NCBI GenBank assembly: GCA_033065855.1
Contig: JAVXUO010000638.1
Location: 923,001-987,000, forward strand
Reading direction: 5' to 3'
DNA: 64,000 nucleotides
Source: Escallonia rubra
Taxonomy: Eukaryota; Streptophyta; Magnoliopsida; Escalloniales; Escalloniaceae
Below the pieces are notes generated by a model. The model did not search any database and was not told where the DNA came from. It saw only the letters and a list, made by a program, of their open reading frames with translations. A program made the translations under genes and the position numbers. Shown piece by piece: positions 13,720-27,500 of the stretch; position 1 is the stretch's first letter, and each line of letters begins with the position of its first letter.

Positions 13720-15048
13720 TGAAGGTTTTGCCCTCTGCGTTGCTGCAGGCCAGACTTTAGACAATGTTTTTGGGAGTGGATGAGATTAGAGATGGGTTTA
13801 AATCTCTCTTTTAAGAGGCTGTTCAGAGAAAGGCATGAAACTTGGATTGGCTGCCAATGTCATCGGAACTGTACAGTTTTATACTTTTCATTTTGAAAAT
13901 GGAAGACAATCAGAACACCAATTGGTAACTGTTATTTGGTAAAGGACTCTATTACTTAGACCACCAGACACTGACACTCGTACACACCCAAGAGCTAATA
14001 TGAAAGAGGCAATAAAAAATCTGTCTACTCTGTTTGTGTTCAATTTTGTAGCAAACTTTGTGTTTTTCTTTTTTCATCTTTGCTTCTTTGTAAATTAGTT
14101 GTCTAGTGGGAGGAAGAGAGAGATACTCAGGGCAGTCTGGCATTGCTTATGCATTAATTGGCTTTTCATTTTCAATCTATTCCAAAATGTGCTATCGATA
14201 GTTCAAAACGCAAAAGCACTTATTATTTACTTTTACTTTGGAAGACTAAAATTATTATATGAGCATCTCAAAAGCACACTAAACGAGGTTTATATTTTTA
14301 TTAAATTTAATTGATCACCAACTTTGAGCCGATAAAAACATAGGTAAAATGTGAATCAACAAGTTTGGAGAAAGAAATTACTATAGTAACAAAAACTAAT
14401 GAATTGGATATGAGTTCTATGTGGTGGTTGTTAAATTAATTCTTTTTATTAAAAAAATAATGAATTTAAAATTATATATGTATCTGTACTATCTATAAAT
14501 AAATAGAACAATCCCTTTGGTGTTACAAATTACACCATCGCACTTGACATCAAAAGAGCTTTTTAAGGTAACACAAAAGATAACACCCCGGAGTATTTAA
14601 ATACTCAATAACTACTTTAGAGGATATGTTTAGCTCCTAAAATTTGAAAATAATTTTAAAAAATTAAGTCAAAATATATTCAAAAGATCATACTTGATAC
14701 AATTTTTTTTTCACGTACTCATCGTATGTGCTGTTGATATAAAAAGAACGAAAATATATACGCTTTGCAAAATGGATGTAATAATTCTCGATCACATGCA
14801 AGCGGGGATGTGAATTTTCTCTGGCATAATAAAAAAGAATTAAACCAAGAGATTAATTTTTGAAGTTCTTGCGCATCCTCCACGTCTGTCAACTGCGGTT
14901 CCAAGATTTGAACTCAAGAACAATTATGAGAAGATTCGAGGGTGATGTCGTCAATTTAAATTTTAGTTTTCACCGTTTCTCAGTTCAACGTCCAAAACCC
15001 CCAAACCTTTATAAACCCCAGAAAACAGACCTTTAATTTCAATGAAGA
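13720..15048. other. LD 3' flank and MTPC1 promoter region
   Basis: This spacer separates the LD stop codon from the next ATG. It holds the presumed LD 3' UTR, with AATAAA at 14011-14016. Beyond that the sequence is very AT-rich, and no coding, RNA or clear promoter motif could be supported in it. Confidence 0.5.
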
Positions 15049-18000
15049 ATGGGGTTCAGGTACTTCCATTTCAATCCCATACACAAATCCTACATATCAA
15101 GAATCTCATCGTATACCCAGAACAAGAACCTTCGTCTTTACCGCCCTCGTCATCACAACCCTGAAATTCAAGCCCTCAGTCCTCATTTGCACGACTTTCC
15201 ATTCACACACACCGAGAACCCTAATTTCACGATCCCCAAGAGGTGGCACGGCGGCGATTCCCACCACCACAACCCCGGCGAGGAGGGCGAGAAGATATTC
15301 CGTATTGGCCTCGCCGCCGACATTGCCTTGGCTAGCGGAAAAGCACTGACCGGTTATCTGTCCGGCAGCACCGCGATCATCGCCGACGCCGCTCACTCTC
15401 TCTCCGATGTGGTAAACTGATCTCTGTTTTTTTCGACGTGTTTTCAACTTGGTCTTTCCCTGTTTCTAATCATTCGCAACAGTCGTATTTCATTATGACA
15501 TTGTTACTGGTGATCATAAGCATTCTATTAAATTTGTAAACTGGTCTCGTAATTGTCTCGTAATTTTAAAATTATCCCGTGCATATGTTTTCTTGTTTTT
15601 AGTCGCAAGCAAATCTATTGACTGGTTAGTGGTCTGTGTCTAGACCGCAAGATGGGTTAACGGTAGGGTTTTATTTGTTGCCTTAAAAAGGTAACGTTGA
15701 AGCATGATGTACGCAGTAGAGCCCATTCTCTGATTTCTTAAGCTTTTAAGGCATGATCGGGTTGATTCTTCCTGCTTGCATTTGGCTCCTTTTTATATAC
15801 TGTATTTCTCATGACAATACGCTTGTATGCGTACTCGGTGTCAATTCTAGGTCACCTATCTCTTTTGCGTGGCATCTTTGGTTCCCCAGGGGACTGGGTG
15901 GGTGGGGTGTTAGGGTAGGAAATATAAGGCTAATAAAAGGGGTATTATGCCATAAATAGTTTGGGTCTTTTTGCTATTGTAGTCCTGGTGTTAGGGCATA
16001 TTTTCCTATATGAAGCATGTTAATCATTTGCTTCGGTGCATGAGAATATTGAGTAGTATGGAGTGTGGAGTTCCTCTGAGTACGCAAGTTCACCTAAGTG
16101 CTAAAAATTACGGGAAAACTTTGATAATCTTATTCATTTTCCATATTTGTACCGTTGTAAGCACTAAGCTAACCATGTTCTATCTTCTTATTGCAGGTTC
16201 TTAGTGGGGTTGCTTTGTTTTCATTTAAAGCTGCACAGGTTCCCAAGGATAAAGAACATCCATATGGTCACTTTTGATCTGTACCTACACACTACTCCTT
16301 TGGTCTAATCTTTTGTCTATTTACCATTTCATTGATGTTATGTTAACGTGTTTATTTACAATAAAGCAAAATAGTAAGAAAAGTGAAGAACTATCTCAGT
16401 TCACAGTTCAGACACAGATTTTCCTTCATGCTGCATTTTTTAGAATCTGTATGATCTAACCGATAGCTTCCCCAAGGATGCTGTTTGCTAAAATAGTGCT
16501 TGATCTGTTGCCTTCTAGATAGGATGTATTGGAAGCTTGCATTTGCAATTTTCCCTTATTGACTATCCAGTAACAATTCTAGGTTAGTTTAACATCCTCA
16601 CCGTGATGTTTGTAGAAGAGCCTATCGTGTTCCATCTGTATGTACTGATAGGCCCTTCAGATGGAGTGCACTAGTTTTTCCCGTATCTTTAATACTCGAG
16701 CCTTTCACCAAAATTACAGTCTTTTGATATTAGGCTGCAATTGATATTCTAGTTGTTGATACATGGGTGCTTATAAGAAAGTGAGCCTTTGGGTGGGACG
16801 GTTAGCTTGCTCATTGTGACCTGGAAGTCACGTGTTTGAAACACGGAAACAGCATCTCCACAGTAGTGGGGTAAGGCCGGATATGGCTGCATACATCAAC
16901 CCTCCTCAGACTCTGCAAAGGCGGGAGCCTTGTGCACTGGGGCTGCCCTTATTTATCCCTGGACGCTCTTATGATGTTTTGCGATTCTTAATACAATTCT
17001 AATGGTCTGAAAGTCTTCGTTCTATCCAAAAGTGTTAAAAAAGCTTATCGTTCTTTATCAGGGCATGGCAAGTTTGAGACTTTAGGAGCGCTTGGAATAT
17101 CTGGCATGCTTTTGGCAACTGCTGGCGGTATTGCGTGGCATGCTTCAGATGTTTTGTTGGTACAGTTTCATTTTTACTGTTTACATTCAGATGTTTTGGT
17201 GTACGGGATAACCTGAGCAGTATTGGTCATTCCCGATTGCTTAGTTACAACGTATGGAGAGGCTAACCTCCAGTGCTTTAGTTTTTACCCTTATAATACA
17301 ACATTATCTGCAGGGATTGTTTTCAACAGCTCCTGAAATGCTTAATCAGTCATGGACCCATGAGCACATGCATAGCCATCATGGCAGCGGACATCACCAT
17401 GGAATCGACATGAATCATCCTATCCTAGCTTTGAATATGACAATTGCATCAATTGCTATTAAAGAAGGGTATGCCACTTAAGCAGAAAATTAGATGGAAC
17501 TTTTCTTCTTTTTCCTTTGAGAGGATTGGTTCCTTTGTTTCTTTGACATGCGACTATGAAGCACGGGTGCGGCACTTTGGGTGAAGCACCAGCACAGGGT
17601 GCGCGTCGTGTGCATGTCCGGTATTTTTGATTTATTTTTAATGTCTTAAATACTGGGTGCGGCTTGGGCGCGTATCGGATCGGTGGAAAGGGCAGATCAG
17701 CGAGCACCGTCCAATCCAGCGACCACCTTTTGGGACTACCGGCAAGGATCTGAGAGGAGGGAGGAGACTAGAGAGAAGAAACAACAAAAGGAGAAGGAGA
17801 AGGGGAAGGGAGAAGTACTCACGGGAGACCCAAGGCGGCGTGCGGCGATGTGGGGGTGAAGAAGAAGAAGAGGGAATCCGGAGGAAGAGTTGTGATGTCG
17901 ATGTTATAGATGTGGCTCTCACAGATCTGTTATTTCATTTAATTTAACCCACTTATTAACTTATTACCTGACCAGCCCCAGTACTTCAAAGAAATATAAA

Positions 18001-18469
18001 TAACACCACATACAAACTTTATTGTGTTCAACCATACAATTCTAATATTTACAAAATAGCCTAATAAACTTAACAAACTCTCACTAATTTGATTGAAAAT
18101 TTTAAAGTCTACGAAGCAGCCCATTAAACTTAAACATTCACTACTTTGATTCGAATATTAACATTTTTTTTACATATATCTAATACTTATATTATTATTC
18201 TTAAGATTCAAATTGTTTAGAAATTCAATACTAAGTGTACAGTACTAAAAAATTATTTATAAAATTTGTCGTATGCCCTCTGCACATGTATCAATTTTTT
18301 TTCAAAAATACCGTATCCCCGTATCCACACCCGCACCCGTGTCCGTGCTTCATAGACATGCGCCAAAGCTCACTGTATGATAACGAAGCTCCTTATTCCT
18401 TTAAGAATGCAACGATCTCTTAATATTTCCTGTTTAGGCCATGGTGCTTGTTCAAATCATAAGCTTCTT

Positions 18470-18534
<65 letters not shown>

Positions 18535-21500
18535 TGTTTGCATTTCATCTTAACTTAAGGTCTTATAGATGGACTATAACCACGCTTCCTTTCCCCCTGT
18601 CGATCTTGTTCCCTTGTTATCCACATCAAGGCCTTCTTGTCTCTTGGTTCTACCATTTATAGTCGTCTCCACGGTGCCACTACTTGTGTCTTTCTTGAAG
18701 CGAATTTATCCCTTTTTGTTACTTATCAAGCTTCTTTACCTTGACTAACCTCACACCCCTTGGCATTTGAATGTCTGACATTTCCTCGCTCCCTGACCTA
18801 TCTGCTCAAAAAGTGCTTGCAAACTTGTTTCAAAATACACCTGCTGAATTACAGTGGCACATTATGTCCTTACCATTACATTTAATCACCATCCACACCA
18901 ACATAACAATTATAATCAAAACTGGTAGTCCAAAAGCCTAGCTTTATGACATAAGTGTGCAGTGTTGAATCACAGAGAACTTCCATAGACACTTCTTTCC
19001 AAATTAAGACCCACAACCGATGTTTGATAAAATTGAATTTTAAATGCTTATTAAGCTCTGAATTTGTAGAACTACAAACTTTAATTAACGAAACTTTCAG
19101 CATTGAAAAGTAAGTTAACCCATTTGGTAAACTAAAAGCAGATGTCTAAAACTCGTTCTATTATACAATTTTATACACTTTACCAGAATTACACATTTAT
19201 GTATGTATTTTATAAGTTATTGCCAACATCGGCATTGGTTGTATTGGTGGTGGTGGCAGAAAGGTGTTGATGATTGTGGTGGTACTAGGGCGTGAAGATG
19301 CGGTGTTGGCAATTAAGGTGGTGGTTACAGGCGGCGGCATGGCGGCGGCTATAGTATGGTGGATATGGAGATGGTTTTGGCAGACATGCAGGAGGAGGTG
19401 GTGGTGGTGGCAGCGATGGTGTGATGGGGCTGGCGGCGTCCTCGTGGTGGTGGTGATGGTGGCTATCATGGTGTGATGATGATAGTGGCTGCGGCTAGGC
19501 CGTGTGGGGGTGGTGGTGAAAGGGACATAGAGGTTGTGGTGATGGCTCTAGTGCGGTGGAGGTGATGTGGCTAGCAAATTGATTGTGACGGGATCATAGT
19601 GGTAATTATTCTTTTACGTAAAATTTTGTTCAATAACTTTTTGACCATTTGTCTCATTAAGTCATGAGTATTAAGTAAGTCCCCACCTTGACTAATAATG
19701 TTGTTCTATTTTTGGCAAGAATTAGTTTTTATAGTGTCATAAGGTTAAGTGTTATCAAACACACAATGGAAAATCATTGAAGATTTTGAGTTTTAAGGCT
19801 TCATTGGATTATCGAACACACCCTAAAACTGAAGATTCGGTTTAGGGTTTTGGGTTCCCCTACTGGTGGATGAAGGGGGAACCTGGGAAGGGCGCTGAAG
19901 CTATGGTGTTCTTCCCTCATTCTGCCCTCCATCAGGGCGTAAAGTTATGAAATTCAGCCGTGGGGTTGAATATCCATCCCTTCCTGTGTTTTGTTTTAGT
20001 TGATCATAGTACTAGAGATAGGTCGGAAGAGTATTTCTTACTCGTACTCGGTCAGTCATGCTTGCTTTGAGTGACGTCTAAGCCTTTGATGGTTGCTTAG
20101 TTGTCATTGTTATCTGCTGTTTTGGTTACTCTGTACGTGTTATTTCTCCGTGTTTACATGTTGCGACAGGCTATACTGGATAACTAGGAGGGCAGGAGAA
20201 AGGGCAGGCAGTGGGCTGATGAAAGCAAATGCTTGGCATCATCGGGCAGATGCTGTTTCTTCAGTTGTTGCTCTCATTGGGGTTGGTAATGACCTGAGTT
20301 CCTTGTAACAAGAAACAAACTCTGTACCAGCATAAGTGAAAGTTATTTCTTCGTATTGCCTAAATCAATGGTTGATAAAGTTGTGCTCTATGAGATACTA
20401 CTGAACTTTTGTGGTTCATTAGCTGCCTTGTTTATGGGAGAAATGACGTCTTGTAAATCTCACCCTCGTGTTATCTGTTTATATTTTTGTAATTGTGTCC
20501 CCGAAATAGTTACCATGATATGTGTGTAGTTGAAATCTGTTTTCCTTTTCATGAGAATTCGCTTTGGCACACCGTTTAAATTGAGTTGCACTAGTAGAAT
20601 TCAATCCAATACCGGCAACATGTTCATGATCTAAAAAATCTACCTATATGGGAAAAAAAAAAGGAAGAGGAAGTTAGTAGAACTTGATTTTCGTTTCCAC
20701 CAAAAATGAAATGAATACACATTATACTGTGGACGGCTAAGTGTAGTGTTTTTAAACACAACTTTATATGCTATGGCATATATATCTGTTTTCATTTTGA
20801 TGAAAATTTCTGGGGGATTATTTTTACTTACTTCCTTTTATATTACTTATTTTCTTCCATGCGGTTGTTTTTTCCTTCGCTGTGTATATCTCTCTAGGGT
20901 GAAGGGCAATTTGATACCTCTAACCTCGTCAAATTCTTAGTTTTTATATTCCTAACCACCTTTATCTTGAGCATGCACTGACCATGGTTTTATTCACCTT
21001 GCAATAGGAGGATCTATTCTTGGGGTGAAGTTCCTAGATCCTCTTGCTGGACTTGTTGTCTCAATCATGATTTTTAAGGCTGGACTTGAAACTGGTTACC
21101 AGAGGTATATCTTCGATTTCTGTTCTGCTGTCCTGTACTGCAGATGCTACTTATTGAACTGTTTATCAACTCTTCTTGCAAATTTAAGCAATCATCCTGT
21201 GTAAAACTTACTTGGTAGCTACGGCATAAGGAAAAATCCTTCGATATTTCAGTAAGAATTGATATTTATTAGCTTGCTTATGGGGTGTAATGCAAATAAT
21301 CAGGCTGGAAAACAATATTTTCTTAAGGGATTCTATTTTTGTAGCCCTAGAAATTTAATGTTTTGCATCTGAATGTGTGGCAAAATACATCATATTTGCA
21401 TGTCCAACATAGGGACAGTTTACAACATTACATGGACTATGTACAAGTGCTTTGGCTGCGTGTCTTAGAGTCGGATCATGTTTTCTTTGAGCCCAATATG

Positions 21501-24500
21501 GGTATGTTACACCTAGCCTATGTGGTCCCGGTATGATTGCCGGGTTTGGACGCTGTGTATAAGAGTCTTTATCATCTAATGTTTAAGTCCAAAGAGGCGG
21601 GGACACAGTAAAGTGTTCATACCTATAGTTAAATGTCCTTTATCTGTAAGGTCAAATGGTGTTTACATGACATTTATTGTTCAAACTGGGAATATAGTCA
21701 AACTTCTCCTACTGGCTTATACCAGAGCAGTAATGAAACAAACAATGGAATTATAAGATAGCGTGCTTTGCTAATGCATTAGGGGCATTATCAAACAAGG
21801 AGTGTTGGATGCTTATTTGATACCCATGTATTGAAGGGTCTGCCTAAGATATGTGGATTCTTGGAAATAAGATAAAAATGCCGGGGGATGGTGAAACTGG
21901 CGAGGTTCTGGAATAATGATTTAGTCAGTTGTGCTTTAGTTCTGGAAATAAGATGTTCTGTTACCAAATGCTTAAGATGACCTGCCACCTAAATGTCTAT
22001 CACAAGCATTCAATTATATTCATGTAGGCGATTGCTATCTTCAGTAGGAGTAAGAATTGATTCTCTTAGACAGATCTCCCCATGCCTGACATGTTTGAGT
22101 TTTTTAGTGTCTTGGAGCTGGTGGATGCTGCAGTCCCATCTCAACAGTTGGATCCTTTCAAAACAACAATACTAGAAGTCGAGGGAGTTGAGGCAAGTCT
22201 TCTCCGAAATCTCTACCCAACCTACTAAAACACTAAGCTATTGCTTGGGTTCATTTTATATTGGTATTTATCGTTTTTCTTTTCCTACTACTACTACCAT
22301 TATCATCATGATTATCATTGTTCTCTTGCCAATCTTGTGAACAATTCCTTGGTTCCATTATTCACCATAAATATACTGCAGGAAATGCGGCCATTTTATA
22401 CTTGTCAAGTAAAGGTTACATTAGATGGCTTTAGATGTCCTCAAAAATGAAAATCTTTATTGTGCTGCACCAAGTTTTGATCCATGAATTATAAGAGAGA
22501 GCAGTTTGAGTGGTGAGATGACCATTGCAAGTAAGAAAGGAGGAGAACTAGAAGATAAAGGGAAGTTCAAGATAGGAGAAAATATTTTGTGACTGGTGTC
22601 CATAACATGGGACTCCCTATGGCCTAGTCATCCATAAAGGGGACATAATTTATTTACTTTTTGTTTTGGACAATTCGTAGTGTGAGGACTCGCCACATGA
22701 CTATGGTTCGTGACCACTGAGAATTTTACTTTACAGAAGCCAAAGGCAGAGATGTAACATTAGACTGAGTTTCCATCATAGAATTTAGTTTTTTCCTATT
22801 AAAACGTGGTTGTTCTATGTACCCATGTTTGTCTTATATTTCAAAGAAGAACATTGGAGGGAGAGAAAGGCTGGTTCATACAGATCACCGGGCTTAGGCC
22901 TTCCTCAACCCCACAGAAGAACTCAAGCTCCTGCTAAGCACTACGATGTTTGTGTCTTATCTTGTATGAGGATTCTCCTTGCCTGTCCTTCGAAGTTGAA
23001 GAGACTTGGTCTTTTACTCTTTGATGCCAAGGAAGCGGGTTCACAGTAGACGTGGAGATGCCACAAGGAATGCAGTCCAGTGCTTAGCTTCAAAGTTAAG
23101 GTCTAGCGTCAGGGTCCTGTATGTATCTCTTTCGAGAATTATCCAACTCTAGAATTCTAGAATGAAGTTTTAAGAAGTCCTCAAAATGAAGTCTCAAGCC
23201 ACCTATTTATAGGGATTGAGATGATGTCATCAAGCGACACGTGGTGCTCCTTGGGAGTGACATGTCGATGCCGGTGCTCCAGGGACTGTCGGATCACATA
23301 TTCACTTGGCCTGCCCTTCACAGCGTCGCTCTGTCTGTCTGGAAAGACTGGCCCACACATCGCTGGTGTGGCCAGAGAACCCCTTGATCTAGACACTAGT
23401 CCAAAACCCTTGCAGAGTCCCACAGGACATCGGAAACCTGGCAGCGGTGGGGAAGGCCAACGCCCAACTGCAAGGCAGACTAGGCGTGATGCCCTCCGCC
23501 CTCCGGAGACCTGCACCCGTCTCGAATGACTCGAGGGTCATAGTCCCTGGGGGTGCCGATGAAAAGCCCCAAGTGCCGGAGCACATAGACTAGTCATGCA
23601 GAAACCATGGTGGAGATAGTGTCCCGGAGGAGTTGCTTATCAAGTGGGTGAATTCTTTTGCCGTAGCACTCGGAGCGCACCAAGGTAGTGTCTTGGTCGA
23701 GTTGCCTACTCGACGGGCCGAAGTAGTGTCCGGAAGGTGTCGCCTGCTCGACACGCCGAGGTAGTGTCCCGGAGTAGTAGTTGGCCTGACACCCCGAGGT
23801 AACGTCCCGGAGGAGTCGTTTACCCGACGGGACGAGGTAGTGTCCGGAAGGAGTTGCCTACCTAGCAGAAGGGGAAGTCTTCATGCCGGAGCATTTAGGC
23901 TCCCTAGCAGAGATAGTGTCTTAGAGGGCGAGCCTATTCATTGTGTGAGTCCTTGTGCCAGAGCACTCGGAGTGCGCCAAGGTAGTATCCTGGAGGAGTC
24001 GCCTACCTGGCGGGCCAAGGTAGTGTCGTGGAGGAGTTGCTACCTGGCGGGGGAGTCCTAATGCCGGAGCACTTGGATCTCCCTGACGGAAATAGTGTCC
24101 AAGAGGAGTCGCTTATCCCCGTGGGATGCTGCACACTCCGAGGAGTGGGTCGAAGCATGTTTCACGACCAGGGTAAGGTGTGGTGAAAGGATGAACCAAT
24201 GCGGGGGCGTGGTAGTGAGTTGGGGGGCGCGACTGTATAAGCAGTGCGGTGCATGGCCGTGACGGATGTATGCGGTGCCAGCAGGGGGGGGGGGGGGAAG
24301 TAAGGGCGGAGGCGCTATGGATGATCATTCGGGGAAGGCCGAGGCTGACCCCACTTGGGGAAGGCTGATGCCGCGCCTAAGTTATTTTAATACTTAAGGG
24401 TGCGCTTCGGGTTGACGTGTCATGGGAGAGGGACCCAAGAGCGGTCCAAAAGTGCGTTACCAGAATGGGATAGCAACACTCTTTATCCATTTTTGGCTTC

Positions 24501-27500
24501 AGAAGTTGTCTTTTGGTCATTTCATGGGTTCATTGTGACATTTTAAGAAAGTAGGTCAGTGAATTGCATCAAGCCCCAGTCCTTAATTTTTTGGAATTCT
24601 TTCAGTGGATTGTTAAGTCGAAAACCTAGTAGTCCGTCCATGTTTTTGAGAAAGGAAGTAATTATTGTTTCTGGCTGTATGAGCTAAATTATACGTGGAT
24701 ATATACGTACAGAGAAACAGGGAGGGAGGACTTAACTTTTTCTTGCTGTGTGAGCTGGCTTTCTGGTCTGTGAACTTTCCTCGTTATGTCTGTTTTTCCC
24801 TGAATTACAAATAGTGTAATTTGGTGCCCTCTAGAAGTAATCTGGACTATGAGCAGTCTGTTTACTGTTCTAGAGCAGTGTTCTTGGTGCAGTATCATGG
24901 TGCTGAAGTCAGAAGCAACTCTTTCAAAATCCATTTGTGCTCATCGGCAATATTATTATATATTGTTCCTATAGTTGTATAAACAAAGGATAAAAATTTT
25001 CTAGCTTCAGTTGGCTGTGGAATAACTTTAAATGTCAATCTTGTTTTGTGAAACTTCGTGTTCTTGATATTCATAGCTCAAATGTTGAACTCAACAGGGC
25101 TACAATCACCTGAGGGGAAGGAGGGCTGGATCATCCCTATATGTCGATGTAAATATTGAGGTTGGTTGGACTATCATGCGTGATGCTGCATGTGTTGAAT
25201 CCTCCATCTGATTTCACTATATGCAATTATGTTACACCGAGACCCTCAAGTTGATTAACTGTTTGCGCTCGAAAACAAACTTCCAATCAAATTGCAGGCA
25301 CGATCGATTCCATGTGCAAGTTCTTTTTTGCCTCTCTGAGGACTTCTTCTAAGGTGTTTGGAAAATTGGAAATGGTATAGTGTACAATGTAGAAAGTGCA
25401 CCCAAATGTAAATAGAAAGCATCTAACTGCGAAGAAGGCTTTGAATAAGCTAGTCTACTCCTGTGAAGGCTTTGAAAAGAAAAAGAAAAATGATTTGAGT
25501 TTTGATTGATGTGGATCATGGTTACTCTTACAACACATACGTATAGTATAACAAAAAAGTAGAAACAACTCAGTCTTAGGAACTACCACAAAGAAAATAA
25601 CTTATGCTAACAAATGGGTAACTTCCCTCTTGAGAATAGGAACACATTTTACATAAGCTGGTTTCTTCACATTAGAACATTACTTCCAAACTTGCACCAG
25701 TCATCATCTCCTTTTTGCATATAATAAGTAGAAACCTTACAACCAGTAAGTGACAATTTAATAAAACCAAGTCTTGAATGCTTTAGTGACTATCGATGGC
25801 TTATAGATTCACTAGGTATTTTGCAGCCTTGCAATATTGATTCATGTATATCCGTATCGATTGAATGCCCATGGATAGTAAGATTTATTTGGTGGTGCCA
25901 ACATATACCAGTTTCTTTTCTCTTGCAGGTTGATCCCTTCTCTAGTGTTAGTGCTGCTCATGAAGTCGGTGAAAAAGTTCGTCAGCAAATTCAGAAGGCC
26001 CATCCTCAAGTAGCTGAAGTCTTCATTCATATAGGTACAAAACTTGGTTCTGTTCTCTTCAAAACGTACAAAGTGCATAGTGCATAGAAGTTTAAGCATC
26101 AAAGGTTGTAGAGAAGCCTACACGATCGTAGAATGCAATCTTATTACGTCAGCTTGGATTAAACATTACTTGTCTATGTTGGTCGTTTAGCCAAGCTATA
26201 AGAGACTTTTTAAGCATAGTTAGGCACCCAAGTTGAACCTGTCACGATGAAGTGACACTAGCTATTTTCCAAATGATTCGCTAACACTTACTGCGGCATA
26301 TGTTTGTTTTCTGAATGGTTGCTGAGATCTGGTAGTCTACACAAGTGCTGAGCTGAGTATAGCATAGAATTTAAACTAGAGATGGAATTTCAGAACCCAA
26401 CAAGTCAGCTGAGTGCTCCGTGACTGTTCATTGTTCAAGCAAATGTCCGCCAGTGATTGATAGGCCTCTGGAGCATCTACGTTCTCATTACCACCAATAC
26501 CAACCGCAAGAAAAAGAAATTAGGAGATAACTCAAACCCACGACTTAGCAATTAAATAGCACGCTCTCTAATTATTAAGTCGGCTGGCTGTCCTGAAATT
26601 TGGCATTTGTTTACTTCGATTCTCTCTCGTTTTTCCTTTCGTGAAGAGTTTATTGCCATTTAACGTAAACTGTGAGCCAATGAATAGGTTTCTATGTAGG
26701 TTTTACTTGATGAAATGATACAAATCTGATGCCTTTGCTTATTTTTTCCCCCTACGCACAGAAGAAATTTACAAGTCTTTATGTACAATGGTATTCCGTG
26801 TTTGGTATTAAGGGTGTTTTTTTGACTTGTAATGAGTGGATTCACCTTTCTATTTCATCTTTTTATTTCTTGACGAGAATTAATAGCAAATATCCAGTAA
26901 ATGGGTAAACCTATGGGGCATGTGTGATACATCTTCATGATTCATAACTCGAGCATGTGCGTATGTCCTCTTTCAGTTGTTATAATTGACTTAATCCTTT
27001 TCAGAGCCTTCAATTTCAGAATTTCCACCGGGTAAAACTGACCAGCACAAAACCACGGCAGAATCAGATGAGCTGAACATTTCAGAGCACAATCATATGG
27101 AAGACATCATTTCCAATATGTTGTCATCAGAATTTCCTGGGGTACTTTATTGTTTTCTCTTTTTATGTAACACTTTGTCTTTTCAGATATTCATAGTCAG
27201 CTCAGCTTTCATCCATCACATATTTAATGGTTAGAATTTCTGGTGAACTAAACCGAGTTCCACATAAGCAGGGTCAAGTACAATAAACTACACCGAGTTC
27301 TAATTGCTGTTAATGATCTCTACCATGCTAATCTCTGGCATTGCAATCCAACATCATACATACATTCTTGAAATTTTCCACCCGCTTTTCATTTTCCTCT
27401 TTTACAACCCTGTTTTGCATTCTGATCTTGATGTCCCGTCCAGAAATTGGTGGTTGAGCGTATTACAAGCCACTCATTGCAAGGCAAGATTTTACTTCAA

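Larger units (their letters stand above)
22193..25097 (+). other. GC-AG intron (MTPC1 intron 7)
   Basis: The donor is GAG|GCAAGT, the ideal GC-type donor, and the acceptor is CAACAG|GGC. This joins EVEGVE to GYNHLRGRRAGS in phase, matching the family. The intron is 2.9 kb and hosts the LTR-like repeat at 23022-24480. Confidence 0.85.

Noticed and set aside
17657..17947. 96-codon Arg/Glu-rich frame as a gene
   Set aside because: It is the purine-rich interior of the 802-bp transposon in an MTPC1 intron.
18441..18662. 73-codon frame as a membrane peptide
   Set aside because: Its hydrophobic run is the translation of the CT/AT microsatellite.
26480..26600. Minus-strand tRNA-like or SINE-like segment (GTGGGTTTGAGTT B-box-like)
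   Set aside because: Only the B-box resemblance is fair; no cloverleaf, no convincing A box and no 3' tail could be drawn.
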